Positions 34,592 through 46,703 of a stretch of DNA of 64,000 nucleotides are shown one piece after another. This DNA comes from Rhipicephalus microplus. Taxonomy: Eukaryota > Arthropoda > Arachnida > Ixodida > Ixodidae. Under the pieces are notes generated by a model, which searched no databases, was not told where the DNA came from, and saw nothing but the letters and a program-made list of their open reading frames with translations. Made by a program: the position numbers and the translations under genes. Location of the stretch: positions 6,019,821 to 6,083,820 of the forward strand of contig NC_134710.1 in NCBI RefSeq assembly GCF_043290135.1, read 5' to 3'. Each line of letters opens with the position of its first letter. Positions within the stretch are counted from its first letter, which is position 1.

Positions 34592-35576
34592 GTATGTTGT
34601 GTTGGCTTGATATGCTTAAAAGTTTTTTTTCATGTGGTCAAACTTTTGCTGATCCATTTTACCAGTGCTTTGCTACTTTTTCGTTGTCATGGGGCAGTTC
34701 ACACAAATAATTTTTTATGAAAGATTTGTGGAACAAATTGGGGATCAGAAGAAGAACAATAAGAAGGCAGAATGAGATGCCTCACTTTCAAGCAGTTTGT
34801 TTTGCGCACGTGACCCAAATACATTAGACTCCCAATAATGCAAACTTGAAGAAACTGCGGGCATTAGTTCATCTTAGTATTAGAATTTGGACTTATTACA
34901 AGTGCCCCCAAAAGAGACATGCTTACAAGCCAAGTGCATCCAAATATGGTACTCGAGAACACTGAATGGAGGAGGCTTACAATGGGGAAAAAATGACAAG
35001 AAAAAACGCATATTTGACATACCTTGATTAAAACTATGCCTTCAGGTAGGGTATTTACATGGATCTCATTCTCAATGTTTTGAGTTCTTAAGAAATGCGT
35101 TCATAAATATATTGATGACACATTGTAATGATAAAGCATGCCCCTATGTCGATGATTTGTACTAGGTGATTATTGAGTACTGCCTATTAGTGTGTACTTG
35201 TGCCTTGTTCCTATCATGTATGAATTAAAAACAAGTTAGTTAATAAAGGCATTGAATGGTAGATATTTAATTTGTGAATTCAATTATTCATAGAGGTGCT
35301 GTTACATTCTTATTCGAATATTCGTGCATCCCTAATCTTTAGTACCATTTCCTGACGTTTCTAAGCAACATGCAAGCTGGTGCCATGGACTTGCACATTG
35401 CATATTAAAGCTGTTGCATACTGATTGCTTGGAATTCATACAGTGGAACCCTGCTCATATTTTTTGCTGGTGACTATATGAAAAAGAATGTATGAGCTTG
35501 GACATGTAAGAACTGAGAAATGGAAAAAATCGCAAAGTGGACGAAATGCATAGTCAAATTTCAGTGCCTCTTAAAG
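34592..35576 (+). other. start of the 14.9-kb SMC3 intron
   Basis: AT-rich non-coding DNA. TACAGTGGAACCCTGCTCATA near 35440 looks like one end of a pogo/Tigger-type element, but its partner is not visible. Confidence 0.45.
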
Positions 35577-36159
35577 CAGTGATTCCACTCCTGCAGAAAC
35601 TGCGCCAAAGTGCACCAAATCAGATTTACTGCGCCATCCTTATGATATCAAAAGAAGTTGCACCAAACTGCGCCAAAGTCTGATTCGGGAGAATGTCTAT
35701 CACCGGCAATAGCCATGCCGGCGTGTCAGAACATGTACACCTTGTTTTCGGGGCCACCAAAGTAAATCACTTACCTAGAATTATTCCGCTGAATAAACAG
35801 CCGTATCACTTGTGTCCTAAGTAATCCGCAATGCTATAGACGTCAGACAGGGTAGCATAGGAAAATCGTAAGTGCATCGAAATGTAGTCATTATAACCAA
35901 TAGATAGTTATTTAAGTGGGTTGGACTGTACTGCAAATGGGGATATGTGTGTGCCGTATTTTTCGGTGTACAACATTAGCAAAACTGAGATCTCCGATAT
36001 AGCTCTTGCAATCGCGAAGACCAACAACTAGAAAAACCTAATTGTGGTTCCGACCAACATTTTGCGATCTACCTATATAACGTACGTGTAAGCATTCGCT
36101 AGTTAAAGTGGGAACTTGCATCTTTCAAAAAATACGTGTGCATTGCTTTGTGTTGGTGA

Positions 36160-37735
36160 CCACTTAAAGGGGAACTCCGGTGCGTTTTCGAGCATACTGA
36201 GACAATGCTGCTTTCAAATAGTATTGACTGTCCTGGAAAAACTAGGGTGGTTCATTTTGCCCAGGCACTCGTCAAAAATTTTAATTAGGCAATAAACGGC
36301 GAGTCAGAACGGAAACCGAAACCGGGCGCTGCTCCGTCGTCTATGGCGGGTATCGAATGACGTCACGAGATCCGGTACGCCCCGCCACGGCTGGCCAGGG
36401 TGTAAACATAGCACTGAAAGCTAGTTGTCGACGTCATCCCATGCGGAATCATGTTGTGATAGCTCATCTGAACTTATCAGTGACAAGTACGATGATTGCA
36501 GCTGCTGAGCGCGGAAGCATCACTTTTTGCTTTCGACCCACGGGCGCGTGAAGCATTTGACATGCCTCAAATTGATTTACTTGTTGCTCAATTATTGTAA
36601 GTCAATGACGACTAACACGCTGTATGCTGCTGACAAAACTGAACTGTGCTCGTGTTGTCGTCGCCTCGTAGAAAAAAGCGCGCGCTGCAACTGTCTGCTG
36701 GGAAAGGTGGTATTTTTTAAAAAAGAGTAGTCCTTCACGTCACATACACAGGGTTTGCTGCGTTTACTAGTGTGATTCCAAAATGAGCTACTAATTTTAA
36801 AACTCGTTTTCAAAAATACTAAACGACTTACGGTTGTATGATTTGGCACATATTAATGCGGTACCGACGAGAACACGTTACAAATTTTATTAAAATCGTT
36901 GAATATTAAAAAAAATCACGGGATTTCTTTTTTAGGTTATTGGTGGTCGCAGTGTGTGTGATGTTTATTGCGCACGTAACCAGTCTACTGTTGTGCGGTG
37001 CGCACCATGGTCAGAGGCTCTGTTGAGCTTCATAATGAATGTTACCATGGTTCTCTGTCAAAACTACTCAAAGCAATAACAGGAAACCTACATTATGACA
37101 CTTTCTCATGCGACTGGCTGTGGAGAACACGGGTAATTCACCTACTCAACACGTTCGCCGCGGCCCATGTTCAGCACTCTCGCCATTCTGCTTCGCGACA
37201 GCTACGGAAATCGCCAAAACTGAAGTCCTTTAAGTTGCGATTCACAACGCAAAACTAGTGCCGACTGAGGTCTCTCTTCGTAGAGCTCAGAGCTGTTGCG
37301 TCTGCTTGTGTTTTCGCTGTCATTCAGGCGAGATAACCAGCAAGCACTTCATGGCCGTTCGGTGACGCGCCCGACTAGTAAATTTGTAGCTCTTTCTTTG
37401 AGTGTTCAATGCGCTAACACACCGAATATTTAGCTCAATCCTTGTTTCGCACGCTGCTCCTGGTTGCCTTGCAAACTGTGCCGACAGGTGGCGCTACGTG
37501 TCTACGAAACTTCATAGTCTGATTTCTATAGTTACAAACGGCGCAAAAACACGAAACACAAAAACGGGCACTGGACTCCCAACTAATTTTTATTCATGTC
37601 TACTCACACATATGTCACACATTCATGTTTATTCATGTCTGCTCACACAGGCACGTGGTAAAAAAAAAAAAAATCTGGTAATACAACAGGCAAGGTTTTG
37701 TCATTTTGTGCTGTTCTTAACACCAACTCGTCCAA
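36160..37735 (+). other. unassigned block within a family B copy
   Basis: Begins near TTAAAGGGGAACTCCGG. Contains CG-containing sequence with a short frame 36357-36551 lacking known motifs. It has the look of a DNA transposon inserted in family B, but I could not find its right end. Confidence 0.4.
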
Positions 37736-38081
37736 CTGTCAGTGCTTCTGTTGTCTATGTTAGGTATTGATACAACCTGTTGTGCAAGTCCAATTAATGA
37801 TGAAATGCGCTCTCCATAGAGGCTCATGACATCTAGTCTAATCGGTAACATGAAATTGTGGCGGGGATTAATTGGTAAACGTCCATTCCAGGAATGCTGC
37901 CGAAGCTTGTTTGAAGAATTGCATGGGACATAATTCAAGATTTTTTCACTAATAACTGCACGCGTGCAGCCAGAATGTTTGTCAGGTCTACTTCTGAGCA
38001 TCACGATCAAATTTTTTATGCTTCATGTCTGCACAAGAACATGTGAATGGTGGGAACACGTTGACGTTTTTTTTCAGTATA

Positions 38082-38994
38082 CACTCAAACCTTGATATAA
38101 CATAACAGGATATAACGAAATAATGGATGTAACAAAGTAAATGAAATTCTCCTTGAAAGCTCTATTGGGAACTATGCATTTTAAACCTCGTTGTAATGAA
38201 GTAAAACTGACGGGTAAATGGATATAATGAACTAAATTAGTCTATCAAATAGTCTACCAAAAAAAAAAATTGACCGTAGTATGCTAAGTATATTGTTTTC
38301 TGCGGAGTTTGACGCAAGTATGGCGCGGCTCTTTCAAAACTACCGCGCTGACCTTACAGCCACGCCACGTGCGGCTGAGAGAGCCGACCTTCTCACACAG
38401 CCAGCGAAGAGGATTGAGGAAGCGCTCAGCGGGTCACATGACCGAGAAGCGGCGCTGTGACGCAAAGCGATTTCCCTCTCCGCGCCTTAAAGAGGACGGC
38501 AATGACTGCATTGCCCCGTGTCGCCCCAGAGGCAGACAGAAATTAGGTGCCTTCTTTTCTCCTCTCCAGAATAACCCAATCAGTTCTACCCTCTGCATTG
38601 AGAAAGGACTCTCCGCGACAGCTTTCTTTTTTTTTTTCCTCTCTCTCCGCATGCGGCCTTGAAAGGAAGAGGGTTTTTATGTGCAGAGACGGAAAAGGGA
38701 GAAGTGTTACACAGGCACTTTGCAGATCGGCATTTGAGAGAGAGCAGACAATCCGCAACAGTCTTTTCTTTCCTTTTCTTCTTTTTCTTCTTGGCACACA
38801 GCGTTGAGAGATGCTGCCACGGGATTGGGCATGGTGGTGAGAGCATTTTCGGAGTGCGATATCTTGAATTAACCGTCGCAAGTGCTTGCGCGTTTGAATT
38901 ACAGGGCGTTTTCAGCCATTGGAATGCACATAGCTTTGACGGCACCTCAGCGCGAGTTTGAATTAAGCGTGTTCAAATTAATGAGGTTCGACTG
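38082..38994. mobile_element. pogo/Tigger-like element inside family B
   Basis: CACTCAAACCTTGATATAAC on the left and the complement of CAGTCGAACCTCATTAATTT on the right are pogo-type termini. TA precedes it (38080-38081), but the right flank is TG, so that copy is mutated. The interior has CT-rich runs and no whole transposase. Length is 913 bp. Confidence 0.55.
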
Positions 38995-39314
38995 TGTTTA
39001 TTTTCCATCGCACGGGTCCTTGCATTCCTGGTTCTTTTCTGCTTCTCGAAGACGGCTAGCACATCAATTTCTGCTTGAGTAATAATTGATAGCAGGCCTG
39101 GCAGGTGGAGTCAGGTTATGGCATATGTCCTCCAAGCAAGGGACATACGTAGGCTCTTTTCATCTCTGCTTTAGCCATGTTTGTCGCTCCTGCTCGCGCA
39201 CTTTTACTCACATGTAAATGACAATGCGCGGGGTGATATTATCAATTTGGACATTACACAAAACATGATGGCCACAACCAGTGTCATAGCCGGGGGGGGG
39301 GGGGGGGGGGGCAT

Positions 39315-39710
39315 GTTAGTGTTGATGTTGTTAGGCGGGCCGTGAGCATTTGACTTTCATATCTAAATAACCTTATCAGCATTTGCTTTGACATCAGCAC
39401 AACTTGCCAGACTGCTACGTAAAGTCACCAGATTTAGTACTGTGGCCCGATGCCAAGTTAGTGTTGATGTTGGTAGGTGGGCCACAAGAAATTTGACTTT
39501 AATATCAAAATAATCTTATTATTTTATTAATCTTATAATCTTATTAGCATTTACTTTGACGTCAGCACAACTTGCCAGACTGCTACGTGAAGTCGCCAGG
39601 ATTAGTACTGTAGCCTACTGCCAAGTTAGTGTTGATGTTGGTAGGTGCGCCGCGAGAAATTCGAGTTTATTATCAAAATAAGAATCTTATCGGCATTTGC
39701 TGAGCGTCAC
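39315..39710 (+). repeat. tandem repeat, unit about 142-168 bp, 2.5 copies
   Basis: Units begin GTTAGTGTTGATGTTG at 39315, 39457 and 39625. The second unit is longer because of an ATCTTATT-rich expansion. Each carries TTTGACRTCAGCACAACTTG and CCAGACTGCTACGT blocks. It follows a G run (39291-39311). No coding capacity. Confidence 0.75.
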
Positions 39711-40408
39711 TATTGCTTAGAGACGTCTCTATATACAGGAGATTTGTATGGCAGAGTAAATTCACCTCTGAAAAGAGGTGTCAGTACCCCTTTAACAAAT
39801 TAAAAGCTACACCAGACTTGTATGCAGGAGAGACAGACCTAACTACTGGCCTGACGTGCATCATCATGTCAAACAGCCTTAGGAAGACTGCCAACACCAA
39901 GCAGCAAGAGATAGTGGACATTGATAAGAAAATTCAAGAAAAGCAGCAATGAGTGGCGTATTAGACCGTTTCTTAGTTTTGCCCATCTTGTGTTTGCATC
40001 CTGCGTCAAACTGAAAAAGGTTTACATCCTGCGTCATACTGAAAGAAATTCTGTGTGGTCGATTCCGTGAAAGATAAAAAAACCTGGTATACTTGATCTC
40101 TCTGGTTTTTTAAACATTTCTGTATATTATGCCGCTATGGCAGAATAGAGTGAAATAAATAATTGTTTTAATAAGTAAAAATCAAGAAGCGTTCCCGGTT
40201 GATGGCAGCAATTTCAAAAAGAGTGTGTTTTTGTGAATTCGCAATCACGCTAACACTGACGCAAGCTTCTATATACTACAAATATTTTCATGCATAAACA
40301 AAATCAAAGTAATGGAGAAACAGCTCACTTGATCTTCGGTCAAAAAAATGCTTTGTTTTTGAAATTCACTCATGTTTGGGACGCGATGTCTGCTTCTGTG
40401 AATGTCAT

Positions 40409-40486
40409 AGCTAGTGTTGATGTTGGTAGGTGGGCTGCGAGAAATTTGATTTTAATATCAAAATAAGAATCTCATCAGCACGTACT
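40409..40486 (+). repeat. detached partial unit of the tandem repeat
   Basis: CTAGTGTTGATGTTGGTAGG and ATATCAAAATAAGAATCT match the start of the units at 39315-39700, about 700 bp further on. Confidence 0.65.
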
Positions 40487-41046
40487 CATGTAAATGCTGA
40501 TAAGTGCTGCAGCATGTACTGCAGCACTGATAGACCTTTATGGTAATAATTACTTCCTGCATTTTCATTTCTGTAGTAATGTTTGAAGTATTAAATTTTG
40601 TTGTTCGAAACATGAAAAAAAGGAAACTGTTGGTTAATTTAAAAACCTCTAATAAAAAACTTCACTCTCATTTTTGCTCAAAATTATTTAACTTGATCTT
40701 GGAGGACTGCATAATCAACATAATCATTATAGCTGATTCCTTTTTTATGAGTACCACACTTGCATGACCATCATGACGATTCACAAACACGCGAGGAAAG
40801 TGGGAAGCATGCACAATGACAAGCCCATGCTAACGCAACAGTGCAGCTGGCTAATCCTGGAGGCCCTACTTCTAGTGACAAGATGCACAAAATAATGTGA
40901 CATCATAGATGCCTTGTACAAATAGCTAATCCAGATCTCGAGATATAAGCTTTTGCCGAATGGTATCGAAACACATAATGGGTAATGTGTACACCACATC
41001 GTTTGGCTAATCTTTTAGTCAAGCCAGTCCAGGTTGTGAGAAATAT

Positions 41047-41425
41047 TGTCACGGCGTCGTGATGTGGACGAAGGAAGCAGACAGTTATTACAAGGTCAAA
41101 CTGTTCATTCGGCCGAGCTTGTGGCCCGTAAACTGAAGGTCAGATTACAGCGATGCCCACTGGCGCTGATAGCGGTGAGGCGAACTGAGTGTCGACCGTC
41201 GATCAACTGACACGCAGCAAAGTGTGTCGGCATATATACACTTGACATTGAATATTCTAGCGTTATCGCTAGCAGTGACTTAGGTTCCAGAATAATCTGT
41301 AATGTTCACGAAGTGGGCTGAATCTTAAGAAAATGATCTACTTGCAGTACACTGTAGGCACGGTTTGCGCTGAGAATCACTGACAGTGAAGTGGGATGAC
41401 AATAAAACCTGGAGGGAATGTGGCA
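41047..41425 (-). repeat. 3' LTR of the deleted Gypsy element
   Basis: 379 bp, aligned with 46177-46703. It begins TGCCACATTCCC on the minus strand and ends CGTGACA. Confidence 0.82.
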
Positions 41426-41589
41426 TTGCCCCCCTCTGAAAAAGGCATTGTCCCGATACTTTAACAAAAAATGAAAGTACATTAATAAAAAGAAAATAAA
41501 CAATAATTACAAGCAAAAAAGTACAACGATGATAACAAAATACAGACCTCAGGTTCACATATAGAATGGCTTGAGGCGCACGACATCGA

Positions 41590-42440
41590 TGACTTCAGGT
41601 CAAGCACGGCGCCACTGAGAGGTCGTAATGCCGTCAAAAATAACTTCATAGTCGATTGGGCCAAGACGTTGGACTACTCTGTACTGTCCAAAGTACCATC
41701 GCAGAAGTCTTTCACTGAGTTCGCGCCGCCGTATCAGGGTTCACACCCAAACACGGTCACCAGGTTGGTGTTCCATAGAGCATCGTCAAACGTTGTAACA
41801 GCGGCTGTCCGTTGTCTGCTGATTTTTCATGTGCAGGTGGGCGAGTTGACAATCTTATTCAGTGCACTGAAGGTAGACAGTGACGTCGAGTTTTTCTTTG
41901 TCAGTGACATTTGGTAGCATGGCGTCGAGCGTCATTGGCGGGTCTCTTTGGTAGACCAACTTCTGTGGCGTTATCTGCGTCGTCTCCTGCAGGGCCCTGT
42001 GGTATGCGAAGGTCACATACCGATGAATGGCATCCCACGTCTGGTGTTCGACGTCGACATACATGGCCAGCATGTCGGTGATGGTCATGTTGAGACCCTC
42101 CGTCAGGCCATTGGTTGTGGGTGGTACGACTTTGTTGGGGGTCGCTTGTCTGGCTGTAGCTCAGGATTGCCTGATTCAAGTCGGCAGCAAACGCCGTACT
42201 TCTGTCGGTGATGAGAACCTCTGGGGCGCCATGTCGAAGGACGATGTTCTCAACAACGAACTTGGCTGCCTCGGCGGCATGGCGTTTGAACAGGGCTCCT
42301 GTTTCAGTGTAGCGGGTGAGGTAGTCAGTAGCTACGACGATCCACTTATTTTCGCAAGTCGACGTTGGGAAGGGCCCCAAGAGGTCCATCCTGATCTGCT
42401 GGAAGGGTCGCCAGGAGGGTGGATTATCTAGAGGAAGCCT
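41590..42440 (-). pseudogene. Gypsy integrase, frame-broken
   Basis: MDLLGPFPTSTCENKWIVVA and ATDYLTRYTETGAL give the catalytic-core start (first Asp). VLITDRSTAF holds the second Asp. The Glu region lies after a frameshift near 42100. The C-terminal part, with LSERLLRWYFGQYRVVQRLG at about 41640-41740, is a GPY/F-like integrase tail. The HHCC zinc site is lost at the LINE junction. Confidence 0.78.
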
Positions 42441-42469
42441 ATCTAGAGAAAAAAAAAAAAAAAGCAACC

Positions 42470-45360
42470 TGCTATTGTATTTGAATGCGAATATGGCCGT
42501 GTCCAGCTTCTCATGCACATGCAAGCCACATGTTGACAGACAGCAGCGCACTGTCGGCTAGACACCGCTATATAAGACGAGGGGCAACTTTAGCTCGTTT
42601 TATTGAAAATATCTCGACTTGTATTTCGGTTCATACGATAAACACCAAATGTACAAAAGAAGAGGCATACAACCAACCTTTCTCCCTAGCTGAACTACAG
42701 GCATCTCTAACCTGCTGTAGCACATCTGCTCCGGTATCTGACCGTGTGGTCTATGAAATGTTGAAGAACCTATCTCTTGAAACTAAAAAAATCTTACTTT
42801 ACCTTTGTAATGCCATCTGGTTTTCCGGCGTCATCTCTTTGAGTTGGAAAGAGGCCATTGTCATTCCCATTTTAAAAGAAGGCGAGGATCCATCCTCCGT
42901 TAAGTTACAGGCCCATCGTACTTACAAGCTGTCTATGCAAACTTTTTGAAAAGATGATAAATCCCCGACTCGTACACTTCCTTGAAACTAACAGCCTACT
43001 TGATCCGTACCAATCCGAGTTTTGAGAAGGTAGGTCCACCATTGACCACCTGGTACGTATTGAGGCGCGGTTCCAAGATACTCTCCTCCATAAGCAATTT
43101 TTTCTGTCGGTCTTTCTCAATATGGAAAAAGCCTACGGCAGCATAGCACTTTGGGATATTGGGAGACCTCTCACACTTGGGTGTCCGAGTTAATATGCTG
43201 AACCTAATTCAAAGTTATCTGTCCAATCGCACTTTCAGTGTCTGAGTGGAGAATGTCTTCTCTCGAACTTTCGTCCAAGAAACCGGAGTGCCGCAAAGTG
43301 GTGTGCTGAGTTGCACACTTTTTATTATAAAAATGAATACCTTGCGTACCTGTATTCTATAAAGCATGCTTTATTGCATATACATCGACGACGTGCAGAT
43401 AGGCTGCAAATCGTGCAACCTTGCAATGTGCGTGCAGCAAGTTCAACTCGGATTGAATAAGGTAACAAAGTGGGCTGACGTGAACGAGTTCACCCCTAAG
43501 CCACAAAAGAGAACCTGCGTTTTATTCTCAAGAAAGGGAGGTCTCCATCCAAATCTGGACATTGACCTGCACGGTCAAAGGCTACCAGTGAAATCTGAGC
43601 AAAAATTTTTTAGGCATTATTTTAGACAAGAGACTAACATTCATCCCTCACATTAAAAATCTCAAAAACAAGTGCCTGAAAGCAATGAATGCACTCAAGG
43701 TTTTATTGCAGACATCATGGGGCAGTGATAGGAAATGCCTGATGAATCTTCATAAAAGCCTTATACGTACACGTCTAGATTATGGGGCGATCATACATCA
43801 GTCTGCAGCACCAAGTGCCCTGCAAATGCTTGACCCTGTCCACCATTTGGGCATCCGCCTTTCTACGGGTGCTTTTTGCACCAGCCCCATGGAGAGCCTC
43901 TATGTCGAGTCAAATGAGTGGCTGCTTCATCTGCAGAGAACCTACATGCCCTTTGTATATTTTGTTAAGGTGACCGCTGACAAGAAGCACCCCTCATGCT
44001 CCACTATTAACAATTTGTCGAGCTCCACTCTGTTTCAAAACAGACCGTTAGTGAGACAGCCCTACTCAGTTGGCCTGAAGGGTCTAGCTGAGGAAATGGG
44101 TGTGTCACTTGAACAGGGTTTAATGGCTCCTGCAGCATACCCGCCACCTTGGCAGTGGCAGACTTCAGATTTCAGTGTGTCTTTCCTAGAACTTACAAAA
44201 CACACACCCATCGCCCATATCCGATCAGACTTTCTGGAACTTCTACACCTATACACACGTCCTGAGTTCTTTTCAGATGCTTCTAGGTCTAACTCTTCTC
44301 TGTCCTACGCTGCTGTCGGCCCATCCTTTTCGGATGCTGGCCTTCTACATCCAGACACCAGTATCTTCACAGCGGAAGCTTACGCGATACTTCTGACCGC
44401 TAAACACATCAAACAAATACAACTACAAAAAGCAGTAATTTATACGGATTCCCTTAGTGGGGTCAAAGCTCTGCAAACTCTTAAAAAACAAAAAACCCTG
44501 TCCTCGTCTTACTTTACTATTATGCACACTCTACACACTCAAACAACATATCATAGTGTGTTGGGTCCCAGGGCACCTTGAGATCTAAGGCAACGTGATG
44601 GTGGACCAGCTTGCCGTATCCGTCGACGAAAGCACTGCCACTACACCTAAATCTATTCTGGCCCTTGACTTTAAACCGTCTTTCAAACCAAAGCTCGTGG
44701 ATTAGTGGCAGAGAAAGTGGGATAGACACACACAAAACCAACTACACGTTATTAAGCCACACCTTGATAACTGGCTACCAGTATCGAAGTCACGTCATAC
44801 AGTGGTAACACTAACAAAGCTCAGGATAGGTCACACATTAGACGACACACTCATACCTTTTGTCTGGTGGCGATTCACCACTATGTGACAAATGTGGTTA
44901 AGTACTAACAGAGCTTCACATTTTAATAGAGTGTGAACAATCAGACATTCTAAGAAGACAACACTTTTCATTACCCTACTGACAACAGATACCACTTCAC
45001 CCGGAAATGTTCGTCGGTAGGGAACCACTTTTCACTCATAAATCTGTGCTAGCTTTTTTAAGAGATGTCAGCTTTTATCATGTAATATACCCAGGCATTG
45101 CATAGCACGACCGCTCAAAAGAGGTTTCTGCTGCTGTGGCTACATTGGAAAACGCCTGCCTTGCAACCCTTGGACACAAAGGCGGAGATGAGGCACTTGT
45201 GCTAGTGTCAAATATCTCCACCCTGCTTTATTATCAGAACTTTTCGCCACCATTACTCACTCTACATTTCACGTCACTGTCATGATTTTATTACTTCTGT
45301 GTTTTACCCACCTTAGCGCGAGGAATTTTAAGGCCCCTATACAGCCACCCAACACATTCA
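42470..45360 (+). mobile_element. 5'-truncated LINE (I/R1-like, with RNase H), inside the Gypsy element
   Basis: The frames at 42650-45105 join into one LINE ORF2 cut by many shifts: RT start (FSLAELQASL, VSDRVVYEML, SWKEAIVIPILKEG), RT core, thumb, RNase H and C-terminus. The endonuclease end is missing, typical of 5' truncation. The non-coding 3' end runs to about 45360, where gag of the Gypsy element resumes. The exact ends and target duplication could not be fixed. Confidence 0.8.
42650..45105 (+). pseudogene. LINE ORF2: reverse transcriptase and RNase H, broken
   Basis: RT motifs are present in pieces. FLNMEKAYG near 43110-43140 has Asn where the first catalytic Asp is expected. GVPQSGVLS is near 43290. 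YIDD, the second catalytic pair, is intact at 43381-43392. RNase H follows at about 44265-44500, with FSDASRSNSS, FTAEAYAILL and IYTDSLSGVKAL, so the D-E-D residues remain. Frameshifts occur near 42950, 43190, 43350, 43650 and 44575. Confidence 0.8.
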
Positions 45361-45365
45361 TTGAT

Positions 45366-46010
45366 TAGATCTCTTGTCCTATGACCTGGCGCTCTTTGGC
45401 CATCGAATGGCCCTTGGGCCACAAAACACCACACATCATTATCATTGTACTTCCTGGTCCTCATCTCAAGCGCCTTTTCTATTGTTGCGGCCTCCGTCAG
45501 GAATTTGTCGACACTCTTGGGCGGGTTGCAAACAAGCCCTGCAAACAGCTCGTGCTTGACACCTTGCATGAGGAACCGGAGCTTGTCCTCAGCCATGGCA
45601 GGGTCAGCATGACAGAACAGGCAGGTCATTTCTTCCTTGAATATGGTGACATTTCAATTTCGTGGCTGCACCTGAGTCTCCAGCAACGCAGCAGCCTTTT
45701 CTTTCCGAGCGACGGTCGTGAACATTTGCAGGAATGCGCCGAAGAGGAGATGCCGGGTTTTAGTGATTCCACGAACTCTCGATTTTCGAGCCAACTTTTT
45801 GCGGCGTCTTTCAGGTAGAAGTACACACCACAGAGCTTCTCTTTCGTGTCCCAGTGGTTGATGGCAGCCATACGGTCGGATGTCTCTAGCCAGGTCTCCC
45901 GTTCTTCGAACAATGACCCACGCAAAGTCTGTGGCTCCCTTAGCTGCTGCATGATGATTGCGGGCTGTGATGCAGCGGTTGTCATTGTTGCTGCAGTCGA
46001 GGTCATGGCC
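45366..46010 (-). pseudogene. Gypsy gag, broken
   Basis: Two frames hold Gag. The first (46006 down to about 45750) reads REPQTLRGSLFEERETWLET, MAAINHWDTKEKLCGVYFYL and AAKSWLENRE, a retrotransposon gag domain with the usual W..F and L.G.A..W pattern. After a shift, MAEDKLRFLMQGVKHELFAG and FLTEAATIEKALEMR follow. No zinc knuckle is seen before the LINE junction. Confidence 0.78.
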
Positions 46011-46176
46011 TTGGTCTTCCAAGCCTTGTCTTGTAGAGGCCCATACTCCTGTGGTAGACCTTGCTTCCTGCGGCTTGTTCGCTGCCTGCAGCTTGTTCGG
46101 TGTCTTCTATGCGACGGCTGGGTTCACGGCTTGACGGGGTTGTCTCGTACCTGAACGAAGCAACACCTCCACCAGA

Positions 46177-46703
46177 TGTCGCTGAGTCGTGACTTGGACG
46201 AAGGAAGCAGACTGTAATTACAAAATGAAACTGTTTATTTGGCTGAACTTGTGGCCCTGAAGGTCAGACTACAGCGATGCCTACTGGCACTGATAGCGGC
46301 GGACAGAATGTCACCGTCGATCAATTGACAAGCGGGCCCAGCCGCGGTGGTCTTGTGGATAAGGTACTCGGCTGCTTACCTGCAGGTCACGAGATCGAAT
46401 CCCGGCTGCGGCGGCTGCATTTTCGATGGAGGCGAAAATGCTGTAGGCACCTATGTGTCTATCATCTAACTGACAAGCGACGAAGCGCGTCTGCATTTAT
46501 ACACTTGGCATCAAATATTCTAGTGTTATCGCTAGCGGTGACGTAGGCTCCAGAATAATCTGCAGTGTTCACAAAAGGGGCGTAATCTTAACAAAATGAT
46601 TTACTGCAGTCTTAAAGCTTCTCAACACTATAGGCACGGTTTGCACTGAGAATTACTGACAGTTAAATGGGGCGATAAAAAAACTTGAGGAGGGAATGTG
46701 GCA
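46177..46703 (-). repeat. 5' LTR of the deleted Gypsy element, split by a SINE
   Basis: Aligns with 41047-41425 outside 46335-46479. On the minus strand it ends CAGCGACA, two bases before TGGTGGAGGT. Confidence 0.82.
46335..46467 (+). mobile_element. truncated Ruka-type SINE in the LTR
   Basis: The tRNA-like head (GTGGTCTTGTGGATAAGG, GAGATCGAATCCC) and 60 bp of body are present; the tail is absent. AATTGACAAGCG (46323-46334) and AACTGACAAGCG (46468-46479) flank it, a 12-bp target duplication with one difference. The other LTR shows the empty site. Confidence 0.85.

Larger units (their letters stand above)
35577..39290 (+). mobile_element. family B copy, left part, split by insertions
   Basis: Starts CAGTGATTCCACTCCTGCAG, as at 12781. 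Sequence at 35577-35800 matches the flanks of the Gypsy insertion at 12844. Pieces 37740-38081 and about 39000-39290 continue the family (GGCTCATGACATCTAGTC, AGCAGGCCTGGCAGG, ATCAATTTGGACATTACAC). The interruptions are an unassigned block (36160-37735) and a Tigger-like element. It shows the uninterrupted target of the Gypsy element near TGATATCAAAAG (35643). Confidence 0.55.
41047..46703 (-). mobile_element. Ty3/Gypsy element, deleted, carrying a LINE and a SINE
   Basis: LTRs 41047-41425 and 46177-46703 (the second enlarged by a SINE) are flanked by ATAT (41043-41046 and 46704-46707). On the minus strand the order is 5' LTR, primer-site motif TGGTGGAGGTGTTGC, gag, then a LINE on the opposite strand, then integrase, a purine-rich tract (CAGAGGGGGG) and the 3' LTR. 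Protease, RT and RNase H are missing, so a deletion came with or before the LINE. The element is dead. Confidence 0.85.

Noticed and set aside
34394..34720. Open frame extending past the fifth SMC3 exon
   Set aside because: The part after 34591 is intron beyond a GTATGT donor and has no SMC3 similarity.
39291..40486. CRISPR-like repeat array
   Set aside because: The units are long, variable and contiguous, without spacers, in a eukaryotic genome.
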